From Zygnema cylindricum (lineage: Eukaryota > Streptophyta > Zygnematophyceae > Zygnematales > Zygnemataceae): 64,000 bases of DNA. The notes under the pieces are model-generated. The model did no database searches. It was not told the origin of the DNA and saw only the letters and a list, made by a program, of their open reading frames with translations. The stretch covers positions 229,174-293,173 of the forward strand of contig JBBHKE010003373.1 in assembly GCA_037447655.1 (NCBI GenBank), in the 5' to 3' direction. Positions within the stretch are counted from its first letter, which is position 1. Every line of letters starts with the position of its first letter. Both the position numbers and the translations under genes were made by a program. Shown in pieces: positions 10,475-23,228 of this stretch.

Positions 10475-13400
10475 TGCACATTAAAAAATGTAAACCTCAC
10501 TTAGACTGAGCTGTATGTACATTTTACCTACGATATCGATTATCTCCAATTGTCAGTTTCTTTGTGATAAACTTATCGGCATTTACCGGTTGCTTCTCCT
10601 TCTGCACTACATTCCCTTGAGGGATGATGACCATGAGCTACATGCATCACAGACTATGCAGGGACAATGTACCATATTCTCAAAGTAAAGGAGGAAAAAA
10701 AGGAAAAACACAAAAAAAAAACCTCTTGACATCGTATATCCATTTCATCCTATTTCATACCGCCACTCCCCACTCAACCCATATTGCATTATTCCTTCGG
10801 GACCAGTTTCAAGAAATCTCATGAATCAAGTCTCATGGAAACTCACCCTTACACACAACTGCATAATCCACTCCACCAGCCAAAGCACGCGTGTACGGAG
10901 GGCCAGAGGCCACCACTGTCCCTCCACCAGCTTTAATAGCACGCTTTAATGTATCCTGCAAGTCAAATCTCAGCTGATCAACATCCGCTCTCTCTATTGA
11001 TCCAAGCCCGCCCTAACTCAATCGTAACATGCGGACGGCAAACCCAGAAACAAGCAGCGGAAAACCTTAAGCCCTTCAGTTCAAAAATGGATGTACCGTG
11101 GGTGGCATGTAAGACTCCCCATACAGAACTACTTGTAGACCCTCGAAGGCTCCACATCCACGTGTTTGTCTCAAAGTTCGCCATTTCCGTGGAGCTTCTA
11201 AATGAATGCTGCCATCCTCACTGCTGCCCTCTCCATACCATTCATGTGGTTCCTCTTCAACAAAATGCCCCACTGATAGGCTAACCTCCAAAAACGACTC
11301 CTTCAGAATCCATCTGCGACAATCCAGAGAATCATTTGTTAATGAGAGGGGAACCAAAAACAGCCGAAGCATGTAAAAAAAAAATAAAAAAAGAGCGGAA
11401 AGCTAAAAGTTTTCTGATCTGAACAGATTCACAATGAATAAAATGCAAGAGCTTGGTAGTAAACAAACTCTTTTAGACAAGACAACAATCATGAGAGGGA
11501 TGATAAGACGCAATTTAATCACTTCAAATGATTACTTGGAGGTCATAACATTGAGACATGGTATTTGTTCACTAATCAAAGCTTGTAGCTCTTATAAGCT
11601 ACACCCTTCTTAGAGTACCAGTGGGCTTTTAAAGCCAATTGACATGCTGACTTGCATATTCAAGAGACATACGCAATGCTAACGATGGAAAACAATTGCA
11701 GGGGGTATACCTATGCAGGTTACTACATGCGAAGCACAGACAGGAAGGTTATGTAATCATCTGATTGCTTTCCCTCGAGACAAATATTCTTTCAATGTAC
11801 AACCAGAGGCTCGCTGCACTCTATCATATGTGTCTTATCCAAGTGAAGGAATGGTGAAATAAACACCTGTTTTGATTAGTCAAAAGAATTTTAGGATCTG
11901 TACGCGATGACACATTAGAGCTAAGGAAGCAAGAAGATGTGTTGCTTTAACATTGATTTTCACACACAAAGTTCAATTAGCCGCACGTACAATAAGTGGC
12001 GAATGTTTTTTACATTGAGTACCAACCATTGATTACTAAATTCGCAAAAAAACATGGTCCAATTTATCGATTGTGAAGAAAGGAAGATTTGAGAAATCGG
12101 AGAACGCACCTTCCTGCGGCGGCTCCAGCAAAAAACTTTTCTGTTCGACGCAGGTTCCGAAGTACAACATGGCTAGCATTGTTTTTCCATTGATGATGTT
12201 CACCACAGAGCCGACCCCCAAGACTGCGAATTATTGTACGGAACTGCTCTTTTTCCACAGTCCCTCCTCCAAGGGCGAAACATGGCCTCTGTGCCGCACT
12301 CACATTTTCCTTTATTCCACGATGCTTCATTACCATAGACCCATCGGCATGGTCAGCCCTCTCCCGCTTTTTAGATCCACGTTGAGAATTATTTTGCGTC
12401 TTCTTCAGAGCTGCATTTGTTGCACAGTCTAATTGTCTAAGGTTAATGACTTCTGGTCGTTTTGCTCCTTCCTGTACAGAATATAAATTGCCAGTGGTTC
12501 CAAAACCATCGTCTGCCTTATCCTGCTGATCACAAACACCAGAGACACTCGTCCGCTTCTGTGCGTCTTTGCCATTGGCAGATTTTCTCTGGTCATCGAC
12601 TGACACCTGCCTATTGGTTACATCCAGCAGTGACTTCCGTTTGACGTACACATTCACAACATTCCCTGCTTCCGCCTTCTCATGTACTCTTTCAAGATCC
12701 TGCAAAAAAGTATTTTCCATCTCCATTTCGTCCCGTGTTGTAGGTTCACCACTTTCTAGCCCATGCCTAGCCAAATTTTCAGGTTCATTACCATTCAAGT
12801 CCATGTTATTCAGTTCCTCCCGGTTTATGCCCTTCACATTACTCATATCATCCAGTCGATTTTTCTTGGAATCCCTCTCCTCTGTCTTACGCCGTGCTAT
12901 TTGGTCAATGCCATCACCCTGCTCTGGAGTAGGCCAAGAAATGTTTTGTTGGTAATTCATCTGCTCATGAATTCTTGCGTCGTCAGAAGTCTCTCCTGAA
13001 TCTGGAAAATTGTATAGATCTACCATTGAGCTGTTGGGCCTCTTCTGACCCACTATACTTGCAAGAGGTGTTCTTACAGGAACTCCTGCTGTCGGGTTTT
13101 CTGTACCAGCCATATTGTCCTCCTTTGCCTTAGTCTGTCGATTTCCTTCGTCAAAATTTAGAGTCCGCACATAGCCTTTTGTTGTTGGATTGTGCTTTGT
13201 ATTTCTTTTTCCTAACGTCTGCTGATTCTCTTTGTCGCCATCATCCTCTACTGCTGTCTGCTGTCCTTTTCCAGCTTTCCCTCGTCCTTGACCTCTGCCT
13301 CTTTCTCTACCTCTACTTCTCTTTTGTCCTCGTCCTCTGACTCTCCTAGCTAACGAACTCGCTTGTTTTAATGGAGAACCAGTTTCTGACTCTGGCAAAG

Positions 13401-16400
13401 CATCATCCACAAGTCCTAACCCACTTTGGACCTTTTCATTTGGACTGCAGTCCTGCACTTCAAACAGCTCAGCTTGATGGCCACTCAAAGACTGTTTTGC
13501 GACATCTTCAGGTGACAGCATCTGCCTTCCAGCTACAAAATGATCAGAAAAATTATCTATACTATTCTGCTGGGCATGTTCCTTAGTGTTCACCTCAGTC
13601 CGGTTCTCTTGATCTCTAGCAAACAAGTCCTGCTCAGCATCACTATGCCCGCTCTCACACCTGTTCCCCGTGGTTTGACCAGCACCTTGACAAGGATCCA
13701 ATGGCTCAACGCTCTCCTTACCAAAGGCTGTGGAAAGGTTGGCAACAGGCAATGCTTCATGCAGAGGGGAACTTCTATCAACATTGTTTGGTTCAACTCC
13801 AACACGACGTGGTGACTCTGTTTCCTCAGATGAGTTGGTGGCACCTCCCGGCTCCGGATGTATAGCATACACTTCAATAGGAAGCTCCTTTACAACGGCG
13901 TCAGTATTTTTTGCAGATTCCCTCATCAGATGCTCGTTTTTCCCATTAAAAAGCAGTGTATTCTGCGAAAAAAATTCAGGCATTTTTTTTTCAGCAGCCA
14001 AGCTTTTGGCAGTAGTTTGGCAGTTCTTGGAGACCGGCATCGCAATTTCTGAAAATAGTTTGGCCTTCAGGCTTCCCTTGGTGTCCTCTTGAGCATCAAA
14101 GCCCTTCAGCTTCTGTACTGGACTGGAGAGGCTCATCACATGACTGTGAGCCACCTCTTCCTTATCTGCAACATTTATCTGCAACATTCCTTCGTCGTAT
14201 TCACGCCTCGTCACATCATCTGTTTGAGCATTAGCATCAAGCCCAGCTGACAGATTGAGGGAAGGTCGTAAGCCATTGCTTTCTGAACATTCTCCAGCAT
14301 CGTTTACCAGTTCAGGTGTACTCTTTTCATGCACGAGCCGATCTTCATCTAGACCCCTTACAACCTTGCCATCTGGTGACAAAGTTCGCTCTAGAGATGA
14401 CTTTCCAAGAACGTCCTTTAATTGCCTGTGAGTGAGAACAATTTCCATTCCGTTTGCTTCAACATCGGCAATCTTGTCAGCATGCTGGTAGTTTATGACT
14501 CCAATCTCATCAAGTCCTAGAATGCTTGCTGACTGAAAAACTCCTTGTTCCCTTCCCACATCTTGTATGGCTTCTGATACCACCCTGGTCTCACCAGTTT
14601 TCTTTAATAAATTGTCCACGTCTGAAGGAACACGGTCTCCTTCCAGCTGATTTGCGAGTGAAGGCTTGCTTTTTCCACCTAGCATGTGCTTGCCTCCCAC
14701 ATCTTTGATTTCATCATTGACTGAGGAGATTGTAAAGCCCTTATCTTCCTCTACACTAAAACCTGTCATCGGCTGTAACTTCGAAGACGTCATGGCAAGG
14801 CGAGATCTGCATTGGACTATCTGCCTTCCCACCATCGTGTCCGTTACTTGTTGAGCACAGTTACTCCTCTGTTGACAATCAATCATGGGCTCCTGCTGTG
14901 ATTTCACTTCTTCCTGTACGCCAATCCTGATCTGTCTTTGGTCCAAGCTGTGTATTTCATCCGCAGCTGCTTTAACAGGTGAAACTCTTGAATTATCCTT
15001 CCAAACCTCATCAATGAGATGTGTTGATACTCTTGGGACCCCCATGTCAGTATCCGTGCAAGCCTGTTCCATCCCCTCCTCAAATTCCTCTCTCGTTGGT
15101 TGACTTCCCGCAAGAGTTGTCTGATTAAGTTCTTCTGTTTGCTTTGCTCTGCGTTCCACACTTCTAGGTTCCAAAAAACTCTGCCAGATCTCATCCTCTT
15201 CCATAGGCTCTGTAAGTGCATCTAGATCAACGTCGTTACCACTGGGCACTTCCAACAAGGGACTCTTACAATTAACCCCACTAGTAACCTGTTCATCAGG
15301 TAGAGCTTTTGACATTACATTCCTGTCAACCAGGTCCTCTCCTCTGCTCAAGATTGGCTTTGCCTTTGAACCCTCCATTTCATGGAAGCAATTACCACCT
15401 TCAGGCACCAGCAAACCCTCCTGCGAAGGGTGCAGTATTTGGCTAGTAACGGATCTTGAAGGGTTCAACCCTTCACTTGGACGGTCCTTGGCCTCGGCTA
15501 CCTTCTGGACAGGTGGTATCCTGTTGACCGCATCACTCAAAGGGAAAGAATAGAGGTCAAACAAATTTTGGTCCGACGTGCCGGTCTCTGTTGCAGTTGT
15601 CTCAGCTGCTTCAAGCTCAGCTCCACTGCACAGAAGTTTCCACAAAATGCAATTTAACATCGGCATAAGCATAACGGTGCTCTTTGCACTACTGGACATT
15701 ACGAATAAGACAGATGCATCAGTATTTTGCTCGTTTTTTTCCAGTTTGAACAGTTATTTCCACCTGCCCCAGAAATAATAATGTACGCATTAAAGAACAT
15801 GGCAATGTGGCCTGTGGCTATTAGTGCCCTATTTTTATCAAGTAAAAGTTGCAGATGACTGCAAATTGGATAGCTAGCAGTAATCTGCAGTCAGATCATT
15901 GCGGTAAATGGTACCACACAACAACCATTATGTTGTGCTGTGGAAGTACAACCACTATATATAGCAGACTCTTTCATGGTGTGTATCAAACTAGCACACT
16001 ATCAAAAGTTGTAGATCTGGCGATTGAATCGAAGGAGGAAACAACAGACCTCGGCTACTGTGCATGCAAAACCAGCTACGGAAAAAGAGAGTGAGGGTAG
16101 ATAATGCTGTACTACAGTAATAGCAAATGGCATTTTCAGTTTAAAGTCAGTGGCACAAATAAAATTCAATATCAAAAAGCTAACGTCAACTTCTTTAAGA
16201 GAAAATGCAAATGACCTGTCTATGCAAATAATATAAAACCAAATGCCACAGACGTGACATAAAAGCTTAAACTACAGATTAAATTGAAGAAAACAATAAT
16301 TATCCATTGCATGTTAAGCCCAACTTCTTACCCCACAAAAGCTACACTATTCGTTGCTATGAAAGTTAATAAATCTAATTCCAGAAAGTGTTTTCTTGAC

Positions 16401-19400
16401 CCAAAGTATAAACTGGTGTTGATAACACAATTTACTTAGGTGGTTGATAATGAGCCACGTGGCAAAACTTAGTGTAGATTATTCAAATAAAGTGTTAAAG
16501 CTAATGATTCAATGATACTAATAATGATGGCTACGTAGTACAAGCAAAAATCTGAAAGCTTGCCACAGCAGCATTTGACAAAGGGCTATCTACTTTACTA
16601 TGACTTAAACAAACATAAAAAATAGGTTGTACCTCATTGCATAGTTTTCCTCCGGAAGAAGCCTCCATGCCTTCAGACTGCAGTTCATAACAATTTCCCC
16701 ACCCATTCCTCAAAATTAATGAATAGATTATGCTTCATATTTTAGTAGACGAGAATCGAAAGTGGTGCCGAAAAGTAAGTGAAAAGCAATTCATCTATGT
16801 CGATGGGTCCCAAAAGTACACGAGCTACTTCCTTGCTAATCAATCACAACCATTCACCACAACAGTGTTGTAAAAAGCAGTGTAGCCTACGAGGGCCATA
16901 GCTCAAGTGTCTCAGTGCAATGAGCATTCTGATGCAGAAAAACAAAAAGCCTCATGTCTGCCAGCAGAGATGAAGGAAAAAAAAAGATAGTGCAGCGCAT
17001 CAACCTACCAGTCTTCCACCCACTGGTGATTCACCATTCTAATGCCATGTCGTTTTGCCATTTTGTACTTCTCGCCTGCCAACATCCATTCGCCAATCGC
17101 CCTTATTACACAACATCCCCTTGCTGCAAACAGGGAAGCCATAATCCTCCCTAGGTGTAGGAAAGGGCTAAAAAGGAGTGAGCCAAGACCATGAAGTTTT
17201 GACCTCAGAAGTCACTTAGGGAGGGTCTTAACTGCCTTAGACAAATTTGGTTTGGAATGTTAAGGACAAAGTAACCTACCCACAAAGTCGAAGATGATCA
17301 GGTGGGTGGTGGTGGCAGAATTGAGGGTTTTAGTGAAACTTGCCCCCATCATGCGCACCAATCTCTGCATCAAAGGAATATATTAGACGTTTCTCTATGC
17401 TTGAATATACAAAAGAGATGACAACACTTGTTCATTCCAGCAAACCTACAAGGACAACCAGTTAATGTTAAGCGGAACAGGTGTTTCTTGCCATCTTGGA
17501 CTTCCACTGTCATGAGATTAAAACATGCTCCTATCTTCTCCAAGTCCCAACACTCTTGTCAATATCATCAAACAGACATCAAACAAAAGACCTGTTCACA
17601 ATGACCTGGAATAGAACAAACTAACAGGTCTAACAAAATTATCATTTGCTACATAATCAGATTGTGGGAGGCAAGAAGTGTGATGATTTCACATAGTTCA
17701 ATATTGACTAGATATGTGTAGTATGCTAGCGAATAGAAAAATAACCAGATGCCAACTTTTATAATAACTAACTGGAAAATGTCCCTTTCTGAGTTGAACT
17801 ACTTGGAGGCTTCTCCATATTTGACAACTTGCAATGCAATAGCTAAGGCCAGCATCTTTTATTTTTGGAGAGAAGTTCATGTTAAACGTCTTTTATCTTC
17901 AGCATGAAAATTCCTTGCATCAGAAACTTGAAATTTCTTCTCAAAATGGGCACCTTCCCCAAGAAAGTCACCTGAGCTATTCCTTTATTAGTTTTACATG
18001 GTTACAAAACTGTTTAGGATTTCCTCAGCAGTTAACAACAAAAAGCTGTTAATATGCCATTTGTTCCAATACACTCTGGATATATGTACACTTGTGTAAT
18101 TCATCGTTCATCGACTCTGCTTCAAGATTTCATAGGAAATGGATTGCGGTGAATTTTGAAGTTCTCGCTCTAAACACAAACCTCAATTTCGACTCGGTCC
18201 TGGCTTTTATATCCTGTAAGGCATACCGCAAGTTTACTTGCTCCTGGTATGCCCTTGGCTCCACCCAGTGGAAAATGCGTCACCTGCCACATAATGTCAC
18301 ACCGTGCCAAGATTCCCAGTTCAACAATCTGCCTCACTATCTTTTTGATTTAATGTTACCGCATGGCTAGAGGTTATGAGCACGTCCAAAGTCCATGCCT
18401 CAGAGAACACCACACCAGATCACAAGATGCCTGTTCACTACACTAACTACCGGACTTTGTCAAAATAGCATTTCAGAGTTTTCTCACAAAATAGTAGTCC
18501 AGTCGAATCAGGCAAAGATCAAAAAGAGGTTCAGCAAATTTAAGATCTTCAAGAAATCCTAAAATACGATGCCGCCAAACCATGAGATATCTAGGATACC
18601 TTCACAGAACGTCTGGTGAAGGGCACGTTAATTACCACCCCTCAGCTACTGCAGTGGGCCACACTACACCGCTAGTCGTTATTAGTGTTAGTTCTTTTCG
18701 TCACTTAAAACATATTTTCTTCGTGCACACTGGTCGGATTGTCAATCGGAGAGCGCCAATAGGAAAGTGAGAATCTTGCCTTCCAATAGCAGCCATCTGA
18801 TTGACAATCCGACAAGTGTGCACAGAGAAAAGATGTTTTAAGTGGCGAAGAAAAATTTAACACTAAAAATGAATAGCGGTGTAGCTTTGCTTGTAAGGAT
18901 AAATATGGAGGCTTACTTCCTCTGGCCCAGACTAACTACATGCGACATGCTGACAAAAGCAGCAGAAAATGTGCATACCTTTTGCGGCATAACAAGAGCT
19001 TGAGTGTCCAGACAGTCTCTAAGCCAGCTGGTCGTAACAACCTTTTTCCCTTCACGTCTGCCTGTTGCACATAAGGAATCCTCCTATCCGTACACACATG
19101 CATAACCCATAACGTTAGTTGTGATAACAGTGTCTTTGCAAAGAGTTGCCTTCTACAACGATCCACATGAAAGTTACTGAATGTTTTCTAATACTACTGT
19201 TTCTTCTCTCAGGTTTCGAAACTCACCATCGTTAGATTATGGACCAGTATGTGTGTACAGCTACCATTATAGCTTTCCAGTACATCTCCACCAAGTAGCG
19301 TAATGGTCTCAATAATCTGGAGGACAAAAAAAAGGAAGACAATACCAGTAAACATCTTAGGCGATTATTTGTGTTTGAAGATTCAGGTGACTAAACTTCA

Positions 19401-19846
19401 GGAAACACCGTTTCCCGCAATGGTCAGCCTGTCAAGAGGAGTAGAAAAATGTAATGTCATATAGGAAACATATGATGGTATGGTAAAGAACAAGAAAAGG
19501 CCGAATAGTTTTAAGAACTAGAGGAATGTTTCCATGGCAACGCCATACAAGTTAAACGGTACAAGCCTGAATACATTCTACAGACATATTCGTTTGAAGC
19601 TGGAATATGTTTCCAACAAAAAGTAAAATACTGTGTCTGGAGGGCTATGCCAGCAATAGAGTTGAAGGAATACAAAAGGGATTGATAAAACGTGTGGCAG
19701 CATGCCTCACAGCTATGATGTTGAAAAGCGTAAAGGAGTGAGCAATTTTTTTCTGATACCTCTTGTAGAAAGTCATCGGCACCAGCGATGAAGAACTTTA
19801 AACCTCCAAAAAGATTAGGGTGTTTTATGCATTCCATGGCTACTTT
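9749..19846 (-). CDS. BRCT- and PHD-finger nuclear protein, spliced (5' end not found)
   Basis: The only host gene recognised. Joined exons (5' to 3'): 19760-19846, 19227-19316, 18979-19083, possibly 16633-16677, then 12110-15625, 11097-11313, 10847-10955 and 9749-10474. The borders are GT-AG, and phases agree within the first three exons and within the last four. The protein has an N-terminal BRCT repeat, a long charged middle of about 1,100 residues with an RG-rich basic stretch, C-terminal BRCT sequence, and a terminal PHD finger. This layout and several blocks (for example EEEPHEWYG and EAPRKWR) match from memory the plant BRCT protein At4g02110. Such proteins usually act in DNA damage response or chromatin. 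Exons for the first BRCT repeat and the start codon are missing: the first exon seen begins at a splice acceptor. The 3.35-kb stretch 15626-18978 may hide further small exons. Specific function in this organism is not known. Confidence 0.8.
10847..10955 (-). CDS. Internal exon of the BRCT/PHD gene
   Basis: 109 bp, acceptor cctgcag-type at 10956 and donor gtgagt at 10846. It encodes DTLKRAIKAGGGTVVASGPP and then a YTRAL...DYAVVCK segment, typical of the beta-strand/phosphate-binding part of a BRCT domain. Phase 0 start, one base left over at the end, which fits the next exon. Confidence 0.85.
11097..11313 (-). CDS. Internal exon joining two BRCT domains
   Basis: 217 bp, acceptor gtcgcag and donor gtacat. 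One leading base completes an Arg codon with the previous exon, so the BRCT core reads GRWILKESFLEV. It continues VEEEPHEWYGEG, DGSIHLEAPRKWR and FEGLQVVLYGE, the linker and first strand of the last BRCT domain. Confidence 0.85.
12110..15625 (-). CDS. Large central exon of the BRCT/PHD gene
   Basis: About 1,172 codons with no stop. Most is acidic, Ser/Glu-rich and of low complexity. A basic RG-rich stretch (RGRGQKRSRGRERGRGQGRG, about 13.3 kb) could bind nucleic acid. The 3' end holds the start of a BRCT domain (RTIIRSLGGRLCGEHHQWK ... RRTEKFFAGAAAG). The donor is gtgcgt at 12109. The acceptor is most likely ctgtgcag before 15625, but its phase does not match the end of exon 18979-19083 or of the tentative exon at 16633, so the 5' edge or an intervening exon is uncertain. 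Confidence 0.8.
15626..18978 (-). other. Large intron region of the BRCT/PHD gene
   Basis: No long ORF. A possible 45-bp exon at 16633-16677 (acceptor ctgcag, donor gtacaa) would encode SEGMEASSGGKLCNE and sits where a short acidic segment follows BRCT 2 in relatives; this is weak. A MITE occupies 18667-18881. Confidence 0.45.
18667..18881. mobile_element. 215-bp foldback MITE with TA target, inside an intron
   Basis: Starts CACCGCTAGTCGTTATTAGT and ends with a diverged reverse complement (gaatagcggtg). The two halves pair for roughly 85 bp (shared words cacttaaaacat, gtgcacact, ggattgtcaatc). TA flanks both ends. The termini resemble the MITE at 5783, so the two are probably of one superfamily. 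Confidence 0.85.
18979..19083 (-). CDS. Exon encoding the second half of the N-terminal BRCT repeat
   Basis: 105 bp, phase 0 at both ends. It encodes KKVVTTSWLRDCLDTQALV, containing the conserved BRCT tryptophan (W in SWLRDC). Acceptor gatag, donor gtatgc. Confidence 0.8.
19227..19316 (-). CDS. Exon encoding the first half of a BRCT domain
   Basis: 90 bp, phase 0 at both ends, acceptor cctccag, donor gtgagt. It encodes IIETITLLGGDVLESYNGSC followed by THILVHNLTM, which is the BRCT alpha1 helix, the GG turn and the T-H-I/L-V strand. Confidence 0.85.
19760..19846 (-). CDS. First exon seen of the BRCT/PHD gene
   Basis: 87 bp, phase 0, acceptor aatatcag and donor gtatca. It encodes the first BRCT strand, LFGGLKFFIAGADDFLQE. 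An ATG lies at 19835-19837, but the open frame continues upstream to a good splice acceptor, so this is likely an internal exon and the true start is upstream. Confidence 0.75.
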
Positions 19847-20319
19847 CTGATATTTACAGGCAAATACGTAATCAAATCTACCAGGAATCTCGACAAGTCA
19901 CAGCGCGGGAAAAGAAAGACAAACACGCTAGTTCACAGATACGAAAAAAAAGGCGCAAGCCACACAACAGCGACATTGAAAAAAAAAGTGCTGAGAAACA
20001 GCCGGCTGGACGTTGTTTCTTGCTTTAGCAAGACATTACTACAGGTAGTCATAATTTAGGGTTGCTGCCATACAATTGTAGCTCACTTCATTTCGTACGC
20101 TAATTAGGCGGGAACAAAGAAGAATCTTGCTGAACAAGCACCACCAATATTTTGTCTACCGCAAATTTTCTCCGTTTTAAATTTTGGATTCAAATACAAA
20201 GTAAAAGCAAAGGCTGCATATGATGTTGCGCGCCTTTTTCAACTTCTTGTACGGAAGGTTTTTTGCCAGATTGGAGAATTTAATCATTCACCCATGCGGG
20301 TGTGAAATGTGAATTTACT
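19847..20319. other. Upstream region, no exon recognised
   Basis: On biology the first BRCT exon(s) should be here or beyond the transposon cluster. I found no segment with BRCT features on the minus strand. Confidence 0.4.
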
Positions 20320-20327
20320 CAATTTAG

Positions 20328-21222
20328 TAGTGTTGTGTATCGGTAGAAAACTTATCGCGATAACACCGATACCGATAGTTATCGGTTATCGAACGGTCAG
20401 AGGTTCCGATATATCGGTCTGGGACCAACAAATTCCATATCGGCGATAACTTAAAAAATATATAGTATGCATACAATAGTACTTTATAACATACTGTATT
20501 ATTTTATTGATTTTATATAGCGTGGCATGCCACGTATGAAAATATGTTCCGTTACAGTTTAACTGGAATTTATTACGGTAAACGCTGCACATAAACGTTG
20601 GCCGGTTAACTGAACAAAAATTTTACGGCGACGTACGGAAATTTACTAAAAAACTGGTAAACATGGAACTGGAAAAGGACGGCGGACACAAAAGTACAAC
20701 GGACGCAAAATAACATTCTGCGCGCCGCCGGAATCGAACGGACGACTTGGAATGAGAAAACACGAACGGACGGGCCAGCGTGAGCGCCGGCATCCCGGAA
20801 TGGCTCTTTTGGCAGCTTTTGCCAAAAAAGCCGACAGATTGACACGTGGCAGGTCCCCAGTGGATCTCAAGGAATTAAGGGACAAAGCCATGGCGTCGGA
20901 TGTGAAAGGTACATCGTTTTTACTGGATCCGTATCAAAATCGTACAGATTTCATGGCGGCTACGGTACTTTCTATGCTTGTACACGTCCGGAGAATATGA
21001 TGTACAGTTGAGTGTACAGACCGTACATTTATCTGTACGGTCCGTACAGTTATCGCCGATAATTATCGTTATCGGCATTATCGCCGATAAGTACCCGATA
21101 TTATCGGCTACTTATCGGCGATAAGACCGATGTCGATATATCGTACCAATATATCGATTATTGGATACCCGAAAAAAGGCCCATATCGGTTATCGGCAAA
21201 TCCTTACCGATACACAACACTA
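20328..21222. mobile_element. Non-autonomous hAT element, family 1 copy a
   Basis: Terminal inverted repeat TAGTGTTGTGTATCGGTA at the left and its reverse complement at the right. An exact 8-bp target duplication caatttag lies at 20320-20327 and 21223-21230. Eight-base duplications and these termini mark the hAT superfamily. The subterminal regions are full of the palindromic word tatcggcgata and relatives. No transposase is encoded. Confidence 0.9.
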
Positions 21223-21329
21223 CAATTTAGTATTTAAGTGGTCTGTACTTTTTGAAGTTTTGATTTTGGGAAATGATAAGCGCATGTATTTTACTATTTT
21301 TACTATTTTGGTGTTGCGCGCGCATAGGT

Positions 21330-22023
21330 CAGAGGTCGCAAACGGTCAACCAAAACCGTGACCGACCGTTAACCGACCGCCCGCGCCAGATCCGGAACGG
21401 ATTCGGTTGCCAAATTTTGAGGGCCGGGCGGTTGCGGTCGGTTGATTCACCAGAATAAAAAAAACAGTCGGTTACGGTCGGTCAACCAAAAAACCAAAAA
21501 AAATGAAAAATTTGTACTCTCAATACAATCCAACATTATTGTACTTTGTAATCTTTGGTATCGTGGAAGTACGTGACATCATGATTAGCGTCGCAAATCT
21601 GACACGGTAGTAACACTATTCATTTCACAAATCTTAGGGAACGCGACAAAGCATTGCAAATTTGACACGGTATTGTAGTCACTATTCATTTCGCAAAACT
21701 TAAGGAACGCGACAAAGCGTCGTAAATCTGACACGTTAGTAAACACTATTCATTTCGCAAATCTAAGGGAAAGCGACAAATCGTAATTACTGGCTTATTC
21801 ATACGTCGTACATTAGTTAATTTTGTACTTTTTCGGTTACAGGCGGGCACAGTTAGTCGCGAGAAATCGAGTTTCGGTTAACTTTTATTTTCGTAAACGC
21901 CCGTCGGTTAATGGTTAACAATTTTGGAGCGTGACAAAACACGGTCGGGCGTCAGTTACTCAGATTAAAAAAAAAAAAATGGTCGGTTTCGATTATGTAA
22001 AATTTTGACTTTTGCGACCTCTG
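21330..22023. mobile_element. Non-autonomous hAT element, family 2
   Basis: Perfect 13-bp terminal repeats CAGAGGTCGCAAA and TTTGCGACCTCTG, with flanking gcataggt (21322-21329) and gcgtaggt (22024-22031), a 7-of-8 target duplication. CAG...CTG ends fit hAT. The interior repeats the word ggtcggtta and holds a three-unit tandem repeat. No coding capacity. Confidence 0.85.
21589..21785. repeat. Three tandem units of about 64 bp
   Basis: Units share gcaaatctgacacggtagta and cactattcatttcgcaaatc and aagg(g)aacgcgacaaag. They lie inside hAT family 2. Confidence 0.8.
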
Positions 22024-22050
22024 GCGTAGGTCAACATGTAAGGAAATTAC

Positions 22051-23214
22051 TAGTGTTGTGTATCGGTAAAAAATTTATCGTGATAAACCTGATACCGATA
22101 GTTATCGGTTATCGAACGGTCGGGGGTTCCGATATATCGGTCTGATACAAACAAATTCCATATCGGCGATAACTTAAAAAATATATAGTATGCATACGAT
22201 AATACTTTATAACATATTGTATTATATTATTGACTTTGTATAATAAAGTACCTTCCATTGCACCCGTACATTTTTCGTACAGTTATATATAGTGTTTATA
22301 TATGTCCGTACTTTCTAGGGTTATATAAATGATTTTTAGGGTTTTATAGTACATTTCCTTAAATTTTGTATATTTAGTATAACTGCCGCACACTTTTCAT
22401 ACATGTACTTACAGTGGCTCCGTACTTGTTAGGGATATTAATTTTAGGGTTTGGAGGATACATTGCCGTACAATTTCGTATATTTCAGTACAGCTGCGAT
22501 ACATTTTTCGTATATTTACGTGCAATGTTTGTACATATTTGTACTACTTAGGGTTATTATAAGGGGGGGTTTTAGGGTTTATAGGGTACATTGCCGTACG
22601 ATCCAATATATTTCAGTACGGTTGACAAAGATTTGTTATATTATTAGGTTTGAAAGGTACACTTTCCGTATAATTTCGTACATTTATGTTACTTATTCGC
22701 AATTTTAAAGATTTTTTAAGGATTTTCTAGTATTTCGCTTTTCGTACATTTTCGTGCATGTGCTTACAGAGAAATCTATACGAATTTTACGAAAAGTATG
22801 AAATCGACGAATATTACGTAATTTTAACAGAAAAGTCCAAATCCGTACGATTTGGACATCTATGGGCGTAACTAACAGTTAAAAGGACATCGAGGAAGGG
22901 TATGGGAGCGAGGAACCCGAGTAAAACCCCCTTAAAAAATAAATAATCAAGGAAAAATTGTGATTTTTTACCGAAATCGGGGGGAAAAGGGTCCGCGGCG
23001 CATCCGAGGAATATGACGTATAGTTGAGTGTACTGACCGTACATTTATATGTACGGTCCGTACACATATCGCCAATAGTTATCGATATCGGTGTTATTGC
23101 CGATAAATACCAATAAATCCGATAACGATATATCGTACCAATATATCGATTATCGGGTACCCGAAAAAAGGTCTATATCGGTTATCGGCAAATCCTTACC
23201 GATACAAAACACTA
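22051..23214. mobile_element. Non-autonomous hAT element, family 1 copy b
   Basis: Starts TAGTGTTGTGTATCGGTA and ends taccgatacaaaacacta, as in copy a. Flanks gaaattac (22043-22050) and taaattac (23215-23222) agree at 7 of 8 bases. The first and last ~200 bp match copy a closely. The middle differs and is rich in short gtac-containing words (cgtacatttt, cagtac). Confidence 0.88.
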
Positions 23215-23228
23215 TAAATTACAATCAT

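Noticed and set aside
12569-12955. Plus-strand ORFs of 60-130 codons across 12.1-15.2 kb
   Set aside because: Shadows of the long minus-strand exon; no independent features.
20700-20800. tRNA gene on the minus strand inside hAT family 1 (CGTTCGATTCCGG)
   Set aside because: A B-box-like word and a loose A box are present, but T-stem and acceptor pairings fail and copy b lacks it. At best a tRNA-like relic.
22814-23067. Minus-strand ORFs with PFPPDFGKK-like words in hAT copy b
   Set aside because: No similarity to hAT transposase; short and absent from copy a.
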